DNA of 64,000 bases from Clostridium sp. 26_21 (lineage in GTDB: Bacteria; Bacillota; Clostridia; TANB77; CAG-508). The stretch covers positions 1 through 64,000 of the forward strand of contig MNRO01000018.1 of assembly GCA_001915995.1 (NCBI GenBank). The letters are read 5' to 3'. The notes beneath the pieces are model-generated. The model saw nothing but the letters and a program-made list of their open reading frames with translations, searched no databases and was not told where the DNA came from. Below, one piece after another: positions 17,145-24,775 of the stretch. How positions within the stretch are numbered: position 1 is the stretch's first letter; each line of letters begins with the position of its first letter. The position numbers and the translations under genes were made by a program.

Positions 17145-17990
17145 ATGAAAATTGTAATAAAATTTCTAAAATTTATTGTAATGGTAATACTTACACTATG
17201 CTTGTTATTTATATTTGTAAGAAATACAATAATATCTACAATCTTAAGTCAAAAATATATATTAAAACAATTAGAGAAAACAGAGTTTTACTCAGAAGTT
17301 TATAAAATTGCAGAAGCAAATTTTGAAAATTATATAGATCAATCAGGTTTAGAAGAAAATGTACTTAATAATATCTGTACACAAGAAAAAGTAAGAAAAG
17401 ATATTAATATAATAATATCAAATATATATGAAGGAACAAATGAAGAAATTGATACAACAGAAATTGCTAGCAAATTAAATTCTAATATAGATAATTTGAA
17501 TGTCAGAACAGCTAAAAACAGTAATGCGATAGATGAATTTGTAAATCACATATGTGAATCATATAAAGAAGCAATAATAAACACAAAATATGAGAGTCAA
17601 ATAAATGGATTATATAAAAAAACTACAAATATTTTAGAAAAAATTAATAAAATGCTAATTACTGTAACAATTATTTCTATTATATTACTAATAATAATGA
17701 ATATAAAAAATATATCAAAAATATTAGCAGATTTTGCAATAATATTATTATCAACATCATTCTTACAATTTATTGGTATAAATATTTTAAAGTCTAAAGT
17801 TGATATTTTAAATATAAAAGTATTTAATGATGCGTTTTCGAAAACAATAGTAATAATAGTGCAAGATATATTCTCAAAAATAAACACAGTAGGAATAATA
17901 ATGTTTGGTATTTCAATATTATTTATAATTATATATGAAATAATAGTATATTATAAAATGTTCAAAAACGGAAAAAGAGTCAAGGAATAG
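17145..17990 (+). CDS. Membrane protein of unknown function downstream of sortase
   Basis: A 281-residue protein. A hydrophobic helix at about 5-30 is followed by about 140 polar residues predicted outside the cell, then three hydrophobic segments (about 171-190, 197-220 and 241-268) and a basic end. ATG 17145 follows AAAGGA by 8 bases; an upstream in-frame start at 17088 inside the sortase gene is rejected. The gene starts 14 bases after the sortase stop and ends 13 bases before the Wzz-like gene, so it is in the same run. No family recognised; a partner of the sortase or of wall assembly is possible but only inferred from position. Confidence 0.6.
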   Translation: MKIVIKFLKFIVMVILTLCLLFIFVRNTIISTILSQKYILKQLEKTEFYSEVYKIAEANFENYIDQSGLEENVLNNICTQEKVRKDINIIISNIYEGTNEEIDTTEIASKLNSNIDNLNVRTAKNSNAIDEFVNHICESYKEAIINTKYESQINGLYKKTTNILEKINKMLITVTIISIILLIIMNIKNISKILADFAIILLSTSFLQFIGINILKSKVDILNIKVFNDAFSKTIVIIVQDIFSKINTVGIIMFGISILFIIIYEIIVYYKMFKNGKRVKE

Positions 17991-18003
17991 AAAGGGAAAG
18001 AAG

Positions 18004-18723
18004 ATGGAAGAATTAGATTTAAAAGAGCTAATACAAATATTCTGGGAAAAAAGAGTACAAATAATTTTAATAGTAGCAATTTTTATTGTAATAGGACTTA
18101 TTTATACAATGGGATTTGTAAAGCCAAAATATAAGGCAGAAACAAGTCTTTTGCTAGCAACAAATTCGTCAAGCCAATCAAATAGTGATGGAATAACAAT
18201 AAATGACCTTAATATAAACTCAAAACTTGTTTCTACATATAGTGATATGGTTAAAAAAGGAAATAAAATACCTAGAGAAGTAATAAAAAATTTAGGAATT
18301 GATCTTCAAGAAGATGATGTAAGAAAAAGTATTACTATACAAGCAAGAGATAATGCTGATATGATAGATATTATAGTAAAATATGATGATCCATTAGTTG
18401 CTCAAAAAATTGCTAATGAAACAGCAAAAGTGTTTATAGAAAATGTAAAACAATATTATAAAATAGAAAATTTATATATTTATGATGAAGCAGAACTTGA
18501 AACAGAACCATATAATATTAATCATACAAAAGATATATTAATATTTGCAGTAATAGGAATAGTTATTTCATTTGGTTATGTATTAATTGCCAATATGTTA
18601 GATACAACAATAAAATCTGTTCAAGATATAGAAAAAACATCTGGGGTAACTGTTTTAGCTAGTATACCAGTTTATGACATTGGAGAAAGCAGAAATAAAA
18701 GCAAAAGAGGAGGCAAAAGATAA
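18004..18723 (+). CDS. Wzz/YveK-type chain-length regulator (BY-kinase activator)
   Basis: A 239-residue protein with the Wzz topology: a short cytoplasmic start with E-L-I-Q-I-F-W-E-K-R, a membrane helix (about 20-38), an extracytoplasmic domain beginning K-P-K-Y-K-A-E-T-S-L-L-L-A, and a second helix (about 180-198) with a cytoplasmic tail. In Gram-positive bacteria such a protein activates a separate tyrosine kinase and controls polysaccharide length. Its stop overlaps the kinase start (TAATG at 18721-18725), which strongly supports the pairing. The Pro-rich segment before the second helix is short (E-T-E-P-Y-N-I-N). Confidence 0.88.
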   Translation: MEELDLKELIQIFWEKRVQIILIVAIFIVIGLIYTMGFVKPKYKAETSLLLATNSSSQSNSDGITINDLNINSKLVSTYSDMVKKGNKIPREVIKNLGIDLQEDDVRKSITIQARDNADMIDIIVKYDDPLVAQKIANETAKVFIENVKQYYKIENLYIYDEAELETEPYNINHTKDILIFAVIGIVISFGYVLIANMLDTTIKSVQDIEKTSGVTVLASIPVYDIGESRNKSKRGGKR

Positions 18724-19670
18724 TGAGAAAAGAATTAGTAGCACATTTAGATCCTAAATCTCCTGTTTCTGAAACATTTAGAACATTAAGAACAAATATA
18801 CAATTTATGAATTCAAATAGAAGACTAAGAAGTTTATTAGTTACTTCTACTATGCCTGGAGAAGGAAAAAGTTGGGTTGCATCAAATTTGGCAGTAACAT
18901 TTGCACAAGCTGGAAAAAAAGTTGCTTTGATAGATGCCGATATGAGAAAAGGAAGAGTGTATTCAATATTTGGAGTTGAACCAAGACCAGGACTTTCAAA
19001 TTATTTATCAGCATATTTTGATAAACAAGAAGAACAAAATTTATCAGAATATTTGAAAACAACAGTTATAGAAAACTTATATGTAATTCCAGCAGGAAAT
19101 ATACCACCAAATCCATCAGAATTATTAGTAAGGCGCCAAATGAGAACATTAATTGAGCAACTAAAAAATCAAGTAGATTTAATAATTATTGACGGAACAC
19201 CATCAAAATTGGTTACAGATTCTGTAATATTATCAAGAATAGTAGATTCAACAATTATAGTTTCTGCACATAATCAAACTAAAAAAGAAGATTTGGAAAG
19301 AGTTGTAAAAGATATAAAACATGTTGGTGGAAATGTTGTTGGTGTTGTATATAATAAAATACCTGTAAGTGCAAAAAAATATAATCAAACATATTACTAT
19401 TCTTCAAATGTTACAACAACAAAAAATCAACCAGATTATGAAGCTGAGAGAAGAAAATTACAACAAAGAACACAAAATGCATTATCTCAAAATTCAAGAA
19501 GAAATGGAAATCATAGTGAACAAAATATAAAAAATATCCAAAATAATATTAATAAAAATAATAATAGCTATAAAACAGAGGATGCACAAATTCCAAAAGC
19601 TTTAAGAAATGATAGTAAAGATAATTGGCGAAAAATAATAAATGAAGAAAAAGAAAATAAGAATTTTTAA
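18723..19670 (+). CDS. CpsD/CapB-type bacterial tyrosine kinase
   Basis: A 315-residue cytoplasmic BY-kinase. Walker A is M-P-G-E-G-K-S (about residues 42-48), Walker A-prime is A-L-I-D-A-D-M-R, and Walker B is L-I-I-I-D-G-T-P-S, where the usual form is I-D-T-P-P; the insertion of Gly is unusual. The early E-T-F-R-T-L-R-T-N-I motif mediates oligomer contacts in the family. The C-terminal tail has a Tyr cluster (Q-T-Y-Y-Y-S-S), likely autophosphorylated, then an Asn/Gln/Lys-rich stretch of about 70 residues without motifs. It sits between its activator and the phosphatase. Works with them to control polysaccharide assembly. Confidence 0.88.
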   Translation: MRKELVAHLDPKSPVSETFRTLRTNIQFMNSNRRLRSLLVTSTMPGEGKSWVASNLAVTFAQAGKKVALIDADMRKGRVYSIFGVEPRPGLSNYLSAYFDKQEEQNLSEYLKTTVIENLYVIPAGNIPPNPSELLVRRQMRTLIEQLKNQVDLIIIDGTPSKLVTDSVILSRIVDSTIIVSAHNQTKKEDLERVVKDIKHVGGNVVGVVYNKIPVSAKKYNQTYYYSSNVTTTKNQPDYEAERRKLQQRTQNALSQNSRRNGNHSEQNIKNIQNNINKNNNSYKTEDAQIPKALRNDSKDNWRKIINEEKENKNF

Positions 19671-19691
19671 TATTAGAAAAGGAATGATTTT

Positions 19692-20405
19692 ATGATAGAT
19701 TTTCATTCACATATACTACCAGGAATTGATGATGGGGCAAGAAATTTAGAACAATCTATTCAAATTATAAATGAAGCAAAAGAAGCAGGATTTACTAAAA
19801 TAATTTCTACATCACATTATATGGAAAATTATTATGAATGTAATGAAAAAAATAGAAAAATTTTATTGGAACAAGTTCAAAAAAGTATTAGTGGAATTGA
19901 ATTATATCTTGGAAATGAAATATATATAACAAATGATATAGTGAATTTATTAAAAGATGGAAAAGCATCTACTATAAATAATACTAGATATGTTTTATTT
20001 GAATTCCCATTGATACAAACGAAACCAATGAATGATAAAGAAGTAATATACAGACTGATAGAAAATGGATATATTCCAATAATTGCACATCCAGAAAGAT
20101 ATCCTTTTGTTCAAGAAGATCCTGATTATTTGTTTGAACTAGCAGATATGGGAGCACTTTTTCAGGCAAATTATGGTAGTATAATTGATATGTATGGAAT
20201 AAAAGCAAGAAAGACTTTAAAAAAGATATTAAAAGAAGATTTAATTAGTTTTTTCGGCTCAGATGTTCATAGAATAAATCAAGTTTATACAAAAATGCCT
20301 AAAATTATGAAAAAATTAAAAAAGATATTACCAGATGAACAAATTATTGAATTTACAGAAATCAATCCACAAAAGGTTTTAAATAATGAAGATATAATAA
20401 AATAA
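19692..20405 (+). CDS. CpsB/YwqE-type PHP protein tyrosine phosphatase
   Basis: A 237-residue metal-dependent phosphatase of the PHP fold. Metal-binding motifs are visible: M-I-D-F-H-S-H-I-L-P-G-I-D-D-G at the start, T-S-H-Y near residue 38, I-A-H-P-E-R-Y near 135 and G-S-D-V-H-R near 190. It removes phosphate from the BY-kinase, completing the module Wzz-kinase-phosphatase. It lies 21 bases after the kinase and is followed by a hairpin terminator. In most capsule loci this trio heads the operon; here it lies about 7 kb downstream of the flippase. Confidence 0.92.
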   Translation: MIDFHSHILPGIDDGARNLEQSIQIINEAKEAGFTKIISTSHYMENYYECNEKNRKILLEQVQKSISGIELYLGNEIYITNDIVNLLKDGKASTINNTRYVLFEFPLIQTKPMNDKEVIYRLIENGYIPIIAHPERYPFVQEDPDYLFELADMGALFQANYGSIIDMYGIKARKTLKKILKEDLISFFGSDVHRINQVYTKMPKIMKKLKKILPDEQIIEFTEINPQKVLNNEDIIK

Positions 20406-20410
20406 GATGA

Positions 20411-20432
20411 GGCAGGAGCACAACTCCTGCCT
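20411..20432 (+). terminator. Hairpin terminator after the phosphatase gene
   Basis: GGCAGGAG (20411-20418) pairs with CTCCTGCC (20424-20431), a GC-rich 8-bp stem with a five-base loop and only a short T tail. It lies 6 bases after the stop. Between it and 20531 I see nothing. Confidence 0.7.
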
Positions 20433-20531
20433 TTATGTATGTTTAAACAAAAAACATATCTAAAACCAAGAATAATACTTCTGCCTTAATAATTTATCCT
20501 AAAATTATATTTTTATACAAATTTAGAAAAA

Positions 20532-20732
20532 CTATTTCATATTATTTTCAACTTGTTGAATCATTTTTCTAACCATGTTTCCACCTATTTTACCAGCGTC
20601 TTTTGCTGATATATCACCATTGTAACCATCTTTAAGTGTAACTCCGATTTCAGAAGCAACTTCGTATTTGAATTTATCTAAAGCGCTCATAGCTTCTGGT
20701 ACTAATTTCTTATTGCTATTTGAATTTGCCAT
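20532..20732 (-). CDS. Alpha/beta-type small acid-soluble spore protein
   Basis: A 66-residue protein starting M-A-N-S-N-S-N. Family marks are A-M-S-A-L-D-K-F-K-Y-E-V-A-S-E-I-G-V, which holds the germination protease (GPR) cleavage site in the E-V-A-S-E-I-G stretch, and the C-terminal G-K-I-G-G-N-M-V-R-K-M-I block. These proteins coat spore DNA, shift it toward an A-like form and protect it from UV and heat. The start at 20732 is fixed by a GGAGGTG ribosome site (about 20739-20745 on this strand); a longer frame to 20762 lacks one. It would be made late in the forespore under sigma-G; no sigma-G site was pinned down. It is transcribed against its neighbours. Confidence 0.95.
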   Translation of the reverse strand: MANSNSNKKLVPEAMSALDKFKYEVASEIGVTLKDGYNGDISAKDAGKIGGNMVRKMIQQVENNMK

Positions 20733-20907
20733 TGTATTCACCTCCGTTATATATAACTCCATAAATATTAGAATTTATATGAAAATAAAAAAATTCATTA
20801 TTGAAAAAGTAAAACTTTTTCTAAGAATAGAATATGCAATTTTAAATAAATTAAACAAGTAATTTTTGGAAGAAAAAATAAAAATAAAATAAATTGTAAA
20901 AAAACTA

Positions 20908-20936
20908 TTGAAAAAAACATATAAATTGATTAAAAT
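20908..20936 (+). promoter_or_regulatory. Promoter of the Cof-type HAD gene
   Basis: TTGAAA (20908-20913), 17 bases, TAAAAT (20931-20936), 48 bases before the ATG. Confidence 0.6.
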
Positions 20937-20984
20937 AAAATATGTTTTTGAAACATAAGATGATAGAATAAGGAGAAATAATAA

Positions 20985-21860
20985 ATGTATAAAATGGTAG
21001 CAATAGATCTTGATGGAACGATGTTAAATCAATATGGAATTATTACTGAAAAGACAAAAGATGTTATAAAAAAAGTGCAGGAAAAAGGTGTTGAAGTTAT
21101 AATTGCATCTGGGAGAGCTATTACATCTGTTAAAAGATTTTCAAAAGAAATCAATAGCGAAAAATATTTTATTTCTGGTAATGGAGCTATAACATATGAT
21201 ATAAAAAATAATAGAATTTTATACGAAAATGTTTTAAAAAAACAAAAGGCATTAAAAATAATAAAAATCTGTGAAGAAAATAGCATATATTATAATGTTT
21301 ATACTGAAAATGGAATAATTGCTAAAAGTTTAAATTATAATACATTGTATTATTATAAAGATAACTTAACAAAACCAGATGAAAATAGAACACATATAAA
21401 TATAGTAGAAAATGTATATGATTATATAGAAAGTAAAAATGAAAAAATACTGAAAATAATGATATGTGATGAACATAAATCAGTATTCAATTCAATTGTA
21501 AGAAGATTAAAAGATGTAGATGAAGTTGAAGTTCTTGAAGTATCACATATGTCAAGAAAGATTATAAAACAAGGAACAGAAGAAATAGCATTAGAATATT
21601 TTTATACAGAAGTTTCTGCAAAAGATGTAGATAAATGGAGTGCATTAGAAGAATTAATGAAAATAGTTAATATTTCTAAAGAAGAACTTGTAACAATTGG
21701 TGATAATGCAAATGATGTAAAAATGATAAAAAATGCAGGATTGGGAATCGCAATGGGAGAAAGTGCACCATATGTAAAAAGTGTTGCAGATGAAATTACT
21801 TTAAGTAATGATGAAGATGGTGTTGCAATAATTTTAAGGAAAATTTTTGAAATTAACTAA
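20985..21860 (+). CDS. Cof-type HAD-IIB phosphatase
   Basis: A 291-residue cytoplasmic hydrolase. Motif I is A-I-D-L-D-G-T-M-L (nucleophile Asp7 and Asp9), motif II I-A-S-G-R-A, and the C-terminal motif IV I-G-D-N-A-N-D-V-K-M-I, followed by G-L-G-I-A-M-G-E-S. The cap inserted between motifs II and III has the HAD-IIB type. Enzymes of this group remove phosphate from sugar phosphates, pyridoxal phosphate or flavin mononucleotide; the substrate cannot be read from sequence. It is a single gene with its own promoter, and no terminator is evident before the pilus-type promoter at 21950. Confidence 0.88.
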   Translation: MYKMVAIDLDGTMLNQYGIITEKTKDVIKKVQEKGVEVIIASGRAITSVKRFSKEINSEKYFISGNGAITYDIKNNRILYENVLKKQKALKIIKICEENSIYYNVYTENGIIAKSLNYNTLYYYKDNLTKPDENRTHINIVENVYDYIESKNEKILKIMICDEHKSVFNSIVRRLKDVDEVEVLEVSHMSRKIIKQGTEEIALEYFYTEVSAKDVDKWSALEELMKIVNISKEELVTIGDNANDVKMIKNAGLGIAMGESAPYVKSVADEITLSNDEDGVAIILRKIFEIN

Positions 21861-21949
21861 ACTGTATAAACTATATATATCAACTAACACAATGAATGTT
21901 ACAAAAATATTACAAACATATTAATTTTATATTACAACAATATATTTTA

Positions 21950-21978
21950 TTGATTTTGAGGCGAAAATATTGTAAAAT
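21950..21978 (+). promoter_or_regulatory. Promoter of the Tad-like locus
   Basis: TTGATT (21950-21955), 17 bases, TAAAAT (21973-21978) with TG one base upstream. It lies 43 bases before the CpaB-like start and is the likely entry to the block ending at 32521. Confidence 0.6.
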
Positions 21979-22021
21979 AATATAGAAATAAAAAGAACAA
22001 ATGGAAGGAATGTGGTAAAAA

Positions 22022-23140
22022 ATGGCAATGAATCCAATGCAAAAAAAAGCAAGAATATCATTCTTATTAGGAGTGATTATAACATTAGTAATAACAGGAG
22101 TAATAATTGTATTATTATTTCTATATACAAATAAATTAAGGACACAAATAGATACACTAACAGGAGATTTAACAAATATCTATGTGTTAACACAAGATGT
22201 AAAATCAGGTCAAGAATTAACTGAAGATTTATTTAAACTAAAAAAAGTTGATAAAAATACAATACCAGCAGATGCTACTAAAACAAGTGAAGTAATAGAA
22301 TCTTGGTATATGCAAACAAAAGATGGAACAATGTTAAATAGAGATGCAGAAGGATTATATTATACCCAAACAGATGAATCTGGGAAGGAAACAAAAATAA
22401 GAGTTCTAAAAGAAGATTCAACAGATAATTATTACATAACACTTGTTCAAAATGGAAGAGAAACAAAACAATATTTAGAAATAAATAATGTACCAGTTGT
22501 AGCAAAATTAGATATGAAAAAAAATACTGTTATAACTCCAAATTTGGTTGAACAAAGTGATGATGTAGTTACAAATGATGTAAGAGTACAAGATTATAAT
22601 GTTGTAGTATTACCAGTAGATTTAGAAGATGGAGATTATGTTGATATTAGACTTATGACACCAAATGGACAAGATTTTGTTGTAGTTTCAAAAAAATTAG
22701 TGACAATACCAAAAAATAGTGATGGAACATTTATTGCAGATACTATTAGAATATCAATGAGAGAAGATGAAACTTTAGCAATGTCAAGTGCAATTGTTGA
22801 AGCAGCAGGAATAAATGGTGCAAAATTATATGCTGTAAGATATAAAGAAGCAGGAATACAAAATGCAGCTGTTCCAACATATAGACCAAATGATGCAGTA
22901 ACAACATTAATAGGAATAGATGGAAGTGGAAATGTATCAAATCCAAATATAGTATCACAATCAATAGAAGAATTAAGAAAGAGATATTCATCATTAGCTA
23001 CATCATCTAGAAGAAATTATTTAGATTCAACAATTAATAATAGTGTAGAGTATGAATCTAAAGCACAAGAAGGACTAAATAATAGTATAACAAATGCTCA
23101 AGAAGCTAGAAAAAATTATTTGGACTCATTAGAACAATAA
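22022..23140 (+). CDS. CpaB/RcpC-like SAF-domain protein
   Basis: A 372-residue protein with an N-terminal membrane helix (about 14-36), then an extracytoplasmic part. A SAF-type segment begins I-Y-V-L-T-Q-D-V-K-S-G-Q-E-L-T-E-D-L-F (about 57-75). A second part has P-V-V-A-K-L-D-M-K-K-N-T-V-I-T-P-N-L-V and V-V-V-L-P-V-D-L-E-D-G-D-Y-V-D-I-R-L, as in CpaB. CpaB proteins belong to Tad pilus systems, where they are thought to help assembly. The C-terminal 80 residues are Ser/Asn-rich and carry no motif. It is first in a block with CpaF- and TadB/C-like genes, and a perfect hairpin follows it. The role in a Gram-positive system is inferred. Confidence 0.8.
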   Translation: MAMNPMQKKARISFLLGVIITLVITGVIIVLLFLYTNKLRTQIDTLTGDLTNIYVLTQDVKSGQELTEDLFKLKKVDKNTIPADATKTSEVIESWYMQTKDGTMLNRDAEGLYYTQTDESGKETKIRVLKEDSTDNYYITLVQNGRETKQYLEINNVPVVAKLDMKKNTVITPNLVEQSDDVVTNDVRVQDYNVVVLPVDLEDGDYVDIRLMTPNGQDFVVVSKKLVTIPKNSDGTFIADTIRISMREDETLAMSSAIVEAAGINGAKLYAVRYKEAGIQNAAVPTYRPNDAVTTLIGIDGSGNVSNPNIVSQSIEELRKRYSSLATSSRRNYLDSTINNSVEYESKAQEGLNNSITNAQEARKNYLDSLEQ

Positions 23141-23144
23141 AAAT

Positions 23145-23169
23145 ATAAGGGCATATCATATGCCCTTAT
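23145..23169 (+). other. Perfect 12-bp palindrome between CpaB-like and ParA-like genes
   Basis: ATAAGGGCATAT (23145-23156) and ATATGCCCTTAT (23158-23169) are exact inverted copies around one base. There is no T run, so it may be a weak terminator, an RNA processing site or an operator. Confidence 0.7.
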
Positions 23170-23212
23170 GATTTGATATAATATTTTGATCTTTCAGAAA
23201 GGAAAAAGTAAC

Positions 23213-23899
23213 ATGAGAAAAGTTGGATTTGTAGGAGTTTATGACAAAATAGATTTGATTCTTTCAATTGCTAAAGTATTAGTAAAAGCAGGAAAAAGAG
23301 TTTTAGTTATTGATTCAACTACATTACAAAAAGCAAAATATATAGTGCCAAATATTTTGCCAACAATTAATTATATAACATCATATGATGACATTGATGT
23401 AGCTGTTGGATTTGAAAATATTGCAAAAATAAAGCAGTATGTAGGACTTGAAGATGATGAAGAATTAGAATATGATTTTATTTTAATTGATATAGATAAT
23501 TTAGATGGGGCAACAAACTTTGAAATAGGATATTTAGATAAAAATTATTTTGTAACATCATTTGATGGATATTCGTTAAAAAAGGGAATTGAACTTTTAA
23601 GAATGCTAAATATGCCATTAAGAATGGAGAGAATATTTTATTCAAAAGAAATGCTAAAAGAAGAAGAAGAATATTTTAATTATTTAACATTAGATTTGAA
23701 AATTGAATGGGATGAAAATAAATTATATTTCTTATTAGATAATGGAGATTTATCTGCTCAAATGGAAAATCATTTAGTACAAAATATAAAATTCAAAAAT
23801 TTAAGTAATGAATATAAGGAAAATGTTGTATTTTTAGTAAATGAATTGAGCCCAGATATTGGAGAAAGAACAATAAGAAAAATTATTAAAGAGATGTAA
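23213..23899 (+). CDS. ParA/MinD-like protein without a Walker A motif
   Basis: A 228-residue protein with the fold pattern of MinD/CpaE: an opening strand K-V-G-F-V-G-V-Y, then A-K-V-L-V-K-A-G-K-R-V-L-V-I-D-S-T-T, and a strand Y-D-F-I-L-I-D-I-D-N-L corresponding to Walker B. Where ParA proteins have K-G-G-V-G-K-T, this one reads G-V-Y-D-K-I-D-L, so ATP binding in the normal way is unlikely. ATG 23213 is chosen because AAAGGA precedes it; the longer frame from 23186 has none. The next gene is a similar protein. CpaE-like proteins place Tad machines in the cell; that role here is inferred. Confidence 0.65.
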   Translation: MRKVGFVGVYDKIDLILSIAKVLVKAGKRVLVIDSTTLQKAKYIVPNILPTINYITSYDDIDVAVGFENIAKIKQYVGLEDDEELEYDFILIDIDNLDGATNFEIGYLDKNYFVTSFDGYSLKKGIELLRMLNMPLRMERIFYSKEMLKEEEEYFNYLTLDLKIEWDENKLYFLLDNGDLSAQMENHLVQNIKFKNLSNEYKENVVFLVNELSPDIGERTIRKIIKEM

Positions 23900-23913
23900 A
23901 AAGGAGTAAAATA

Positions 23914-24771
23914 ATGTCAATTATAACACTTTGGAATTCAGATAGAGACCAATCTGGGGTTACTATTTCTACAGTAGCAATTGCAACAAAAATGGCTATA
24001 GAACGTAATTTGAAAGTATTAATAATTTCAACAGCATGTGATGATTTTACAATAAAGAATTGCTTTTGGAAAGATAATTCTGTTAAAAAAAGAATTATGC
24101 AAGGAAAAAATCTTGCAGTGGAAAATGGAGTGGAAGGATTAGCAAGGCTAATAACAAGTAATAAAATTTCTCCAAGTGATATTACAGATTATACACATGT
24201 TATATTTAGAAATACTCTTGAAATATTAGAGGGATATGTTGGAAGCCAAGATAAAACAGTAGAAGAAAATATAAGAGATTATAAAAATGTGTCACAAATT
24301 TATCCAGCATTAATTACAATAGCAAATCAATATTATGATATGGTTTTTGTTGATTTAAGTAGAGAATTAAATGAAAAAGTTAGAGATGAAATATTAGAAT
24401 TATCAAACTTGAATATTTATGTAGCAACTCAAAAAATTACTAGCTTAGATAAATATATTGAAATGAGAAATCAAAAAGCTATATTAAAAGGACCTAAAAA
24501 TCTTATTATAGTCGGAAGATATAATGGACATACGAAATTTAATAGAAATAATTTACAAAAATATTTGGAAGAAAAGAAAGAATTAATGGTAGTACCATAT
24601 AATACTTTACTTTTTGAAGCAGCTGAAGAAACAACTGTTGTAGATATGTTTTTGAGATTAAGCAAAATTAGAGATACATCAGATACAAATTATATATTTA
24701 TGGTAGAAGTAGGAAAAATTGTAGACAAAATAATAGAAAGATTAAAAGAATTGCAAGTTAGAATGAGGTGA
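23914..24771 (+). CDS. CpaE/ParA-like protein with a degenerate Walker A motif
   Basis: A 285-residue protein. The start I-I-T-L-W-N-S-D-R-D-Q-S-G-V-T-I-S-T-V-A is positioned like a deviant Walker A (K-G-G-V-G-K-T) but has neither lysine. The following strand L-K-V-L-I-I-S-T-A, and Y-Y-D-M-V-F-V-D-L-S-R-E-L later, match the ParA A-prime and B strands. T-Q-K-I-T-S-L-D fits the region where CpaE/MinD contact partners. It follows the first ParA-like gene by 14 bases and ends 4 bases before the CpaF-like ATG. Probably a partner or localiser of the ATPase rather than an active ATPase; this is inference. Confidence 0.7.
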   Translation: MSIITLWNSDRDQSGVTISTVAIATKMAIERNLKVLIISTACDDFTIKNCFWKDNSVKKRIMQGKNLAVENGVEGLARLITSNKISPSDITDYTHVIFRNTLEILEGYVGSQDKTVEENIRDYKNVSQIYPALITIANQYYDMVFVDLSRELNEKVRDEILELSNLNIYVATQKITSLDKYIEMRNQKAILKGPKNLIIVGRYNGHTKFNRNNLQKYLEEKKELMVVPYNTLLFEAAEETTVVDMFLRLSKIRDTSDTNYIFMVEVGKIVDKIIERLKELQVRMR

Positions 24772-24775
24772 GAAT

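Noticed and set aside
20668..20862. Open frame on the plus strand opposite the spore protein gene
   Set aside because: No ribosome site; it is the antisense of the spore-protein coding region and its leader.
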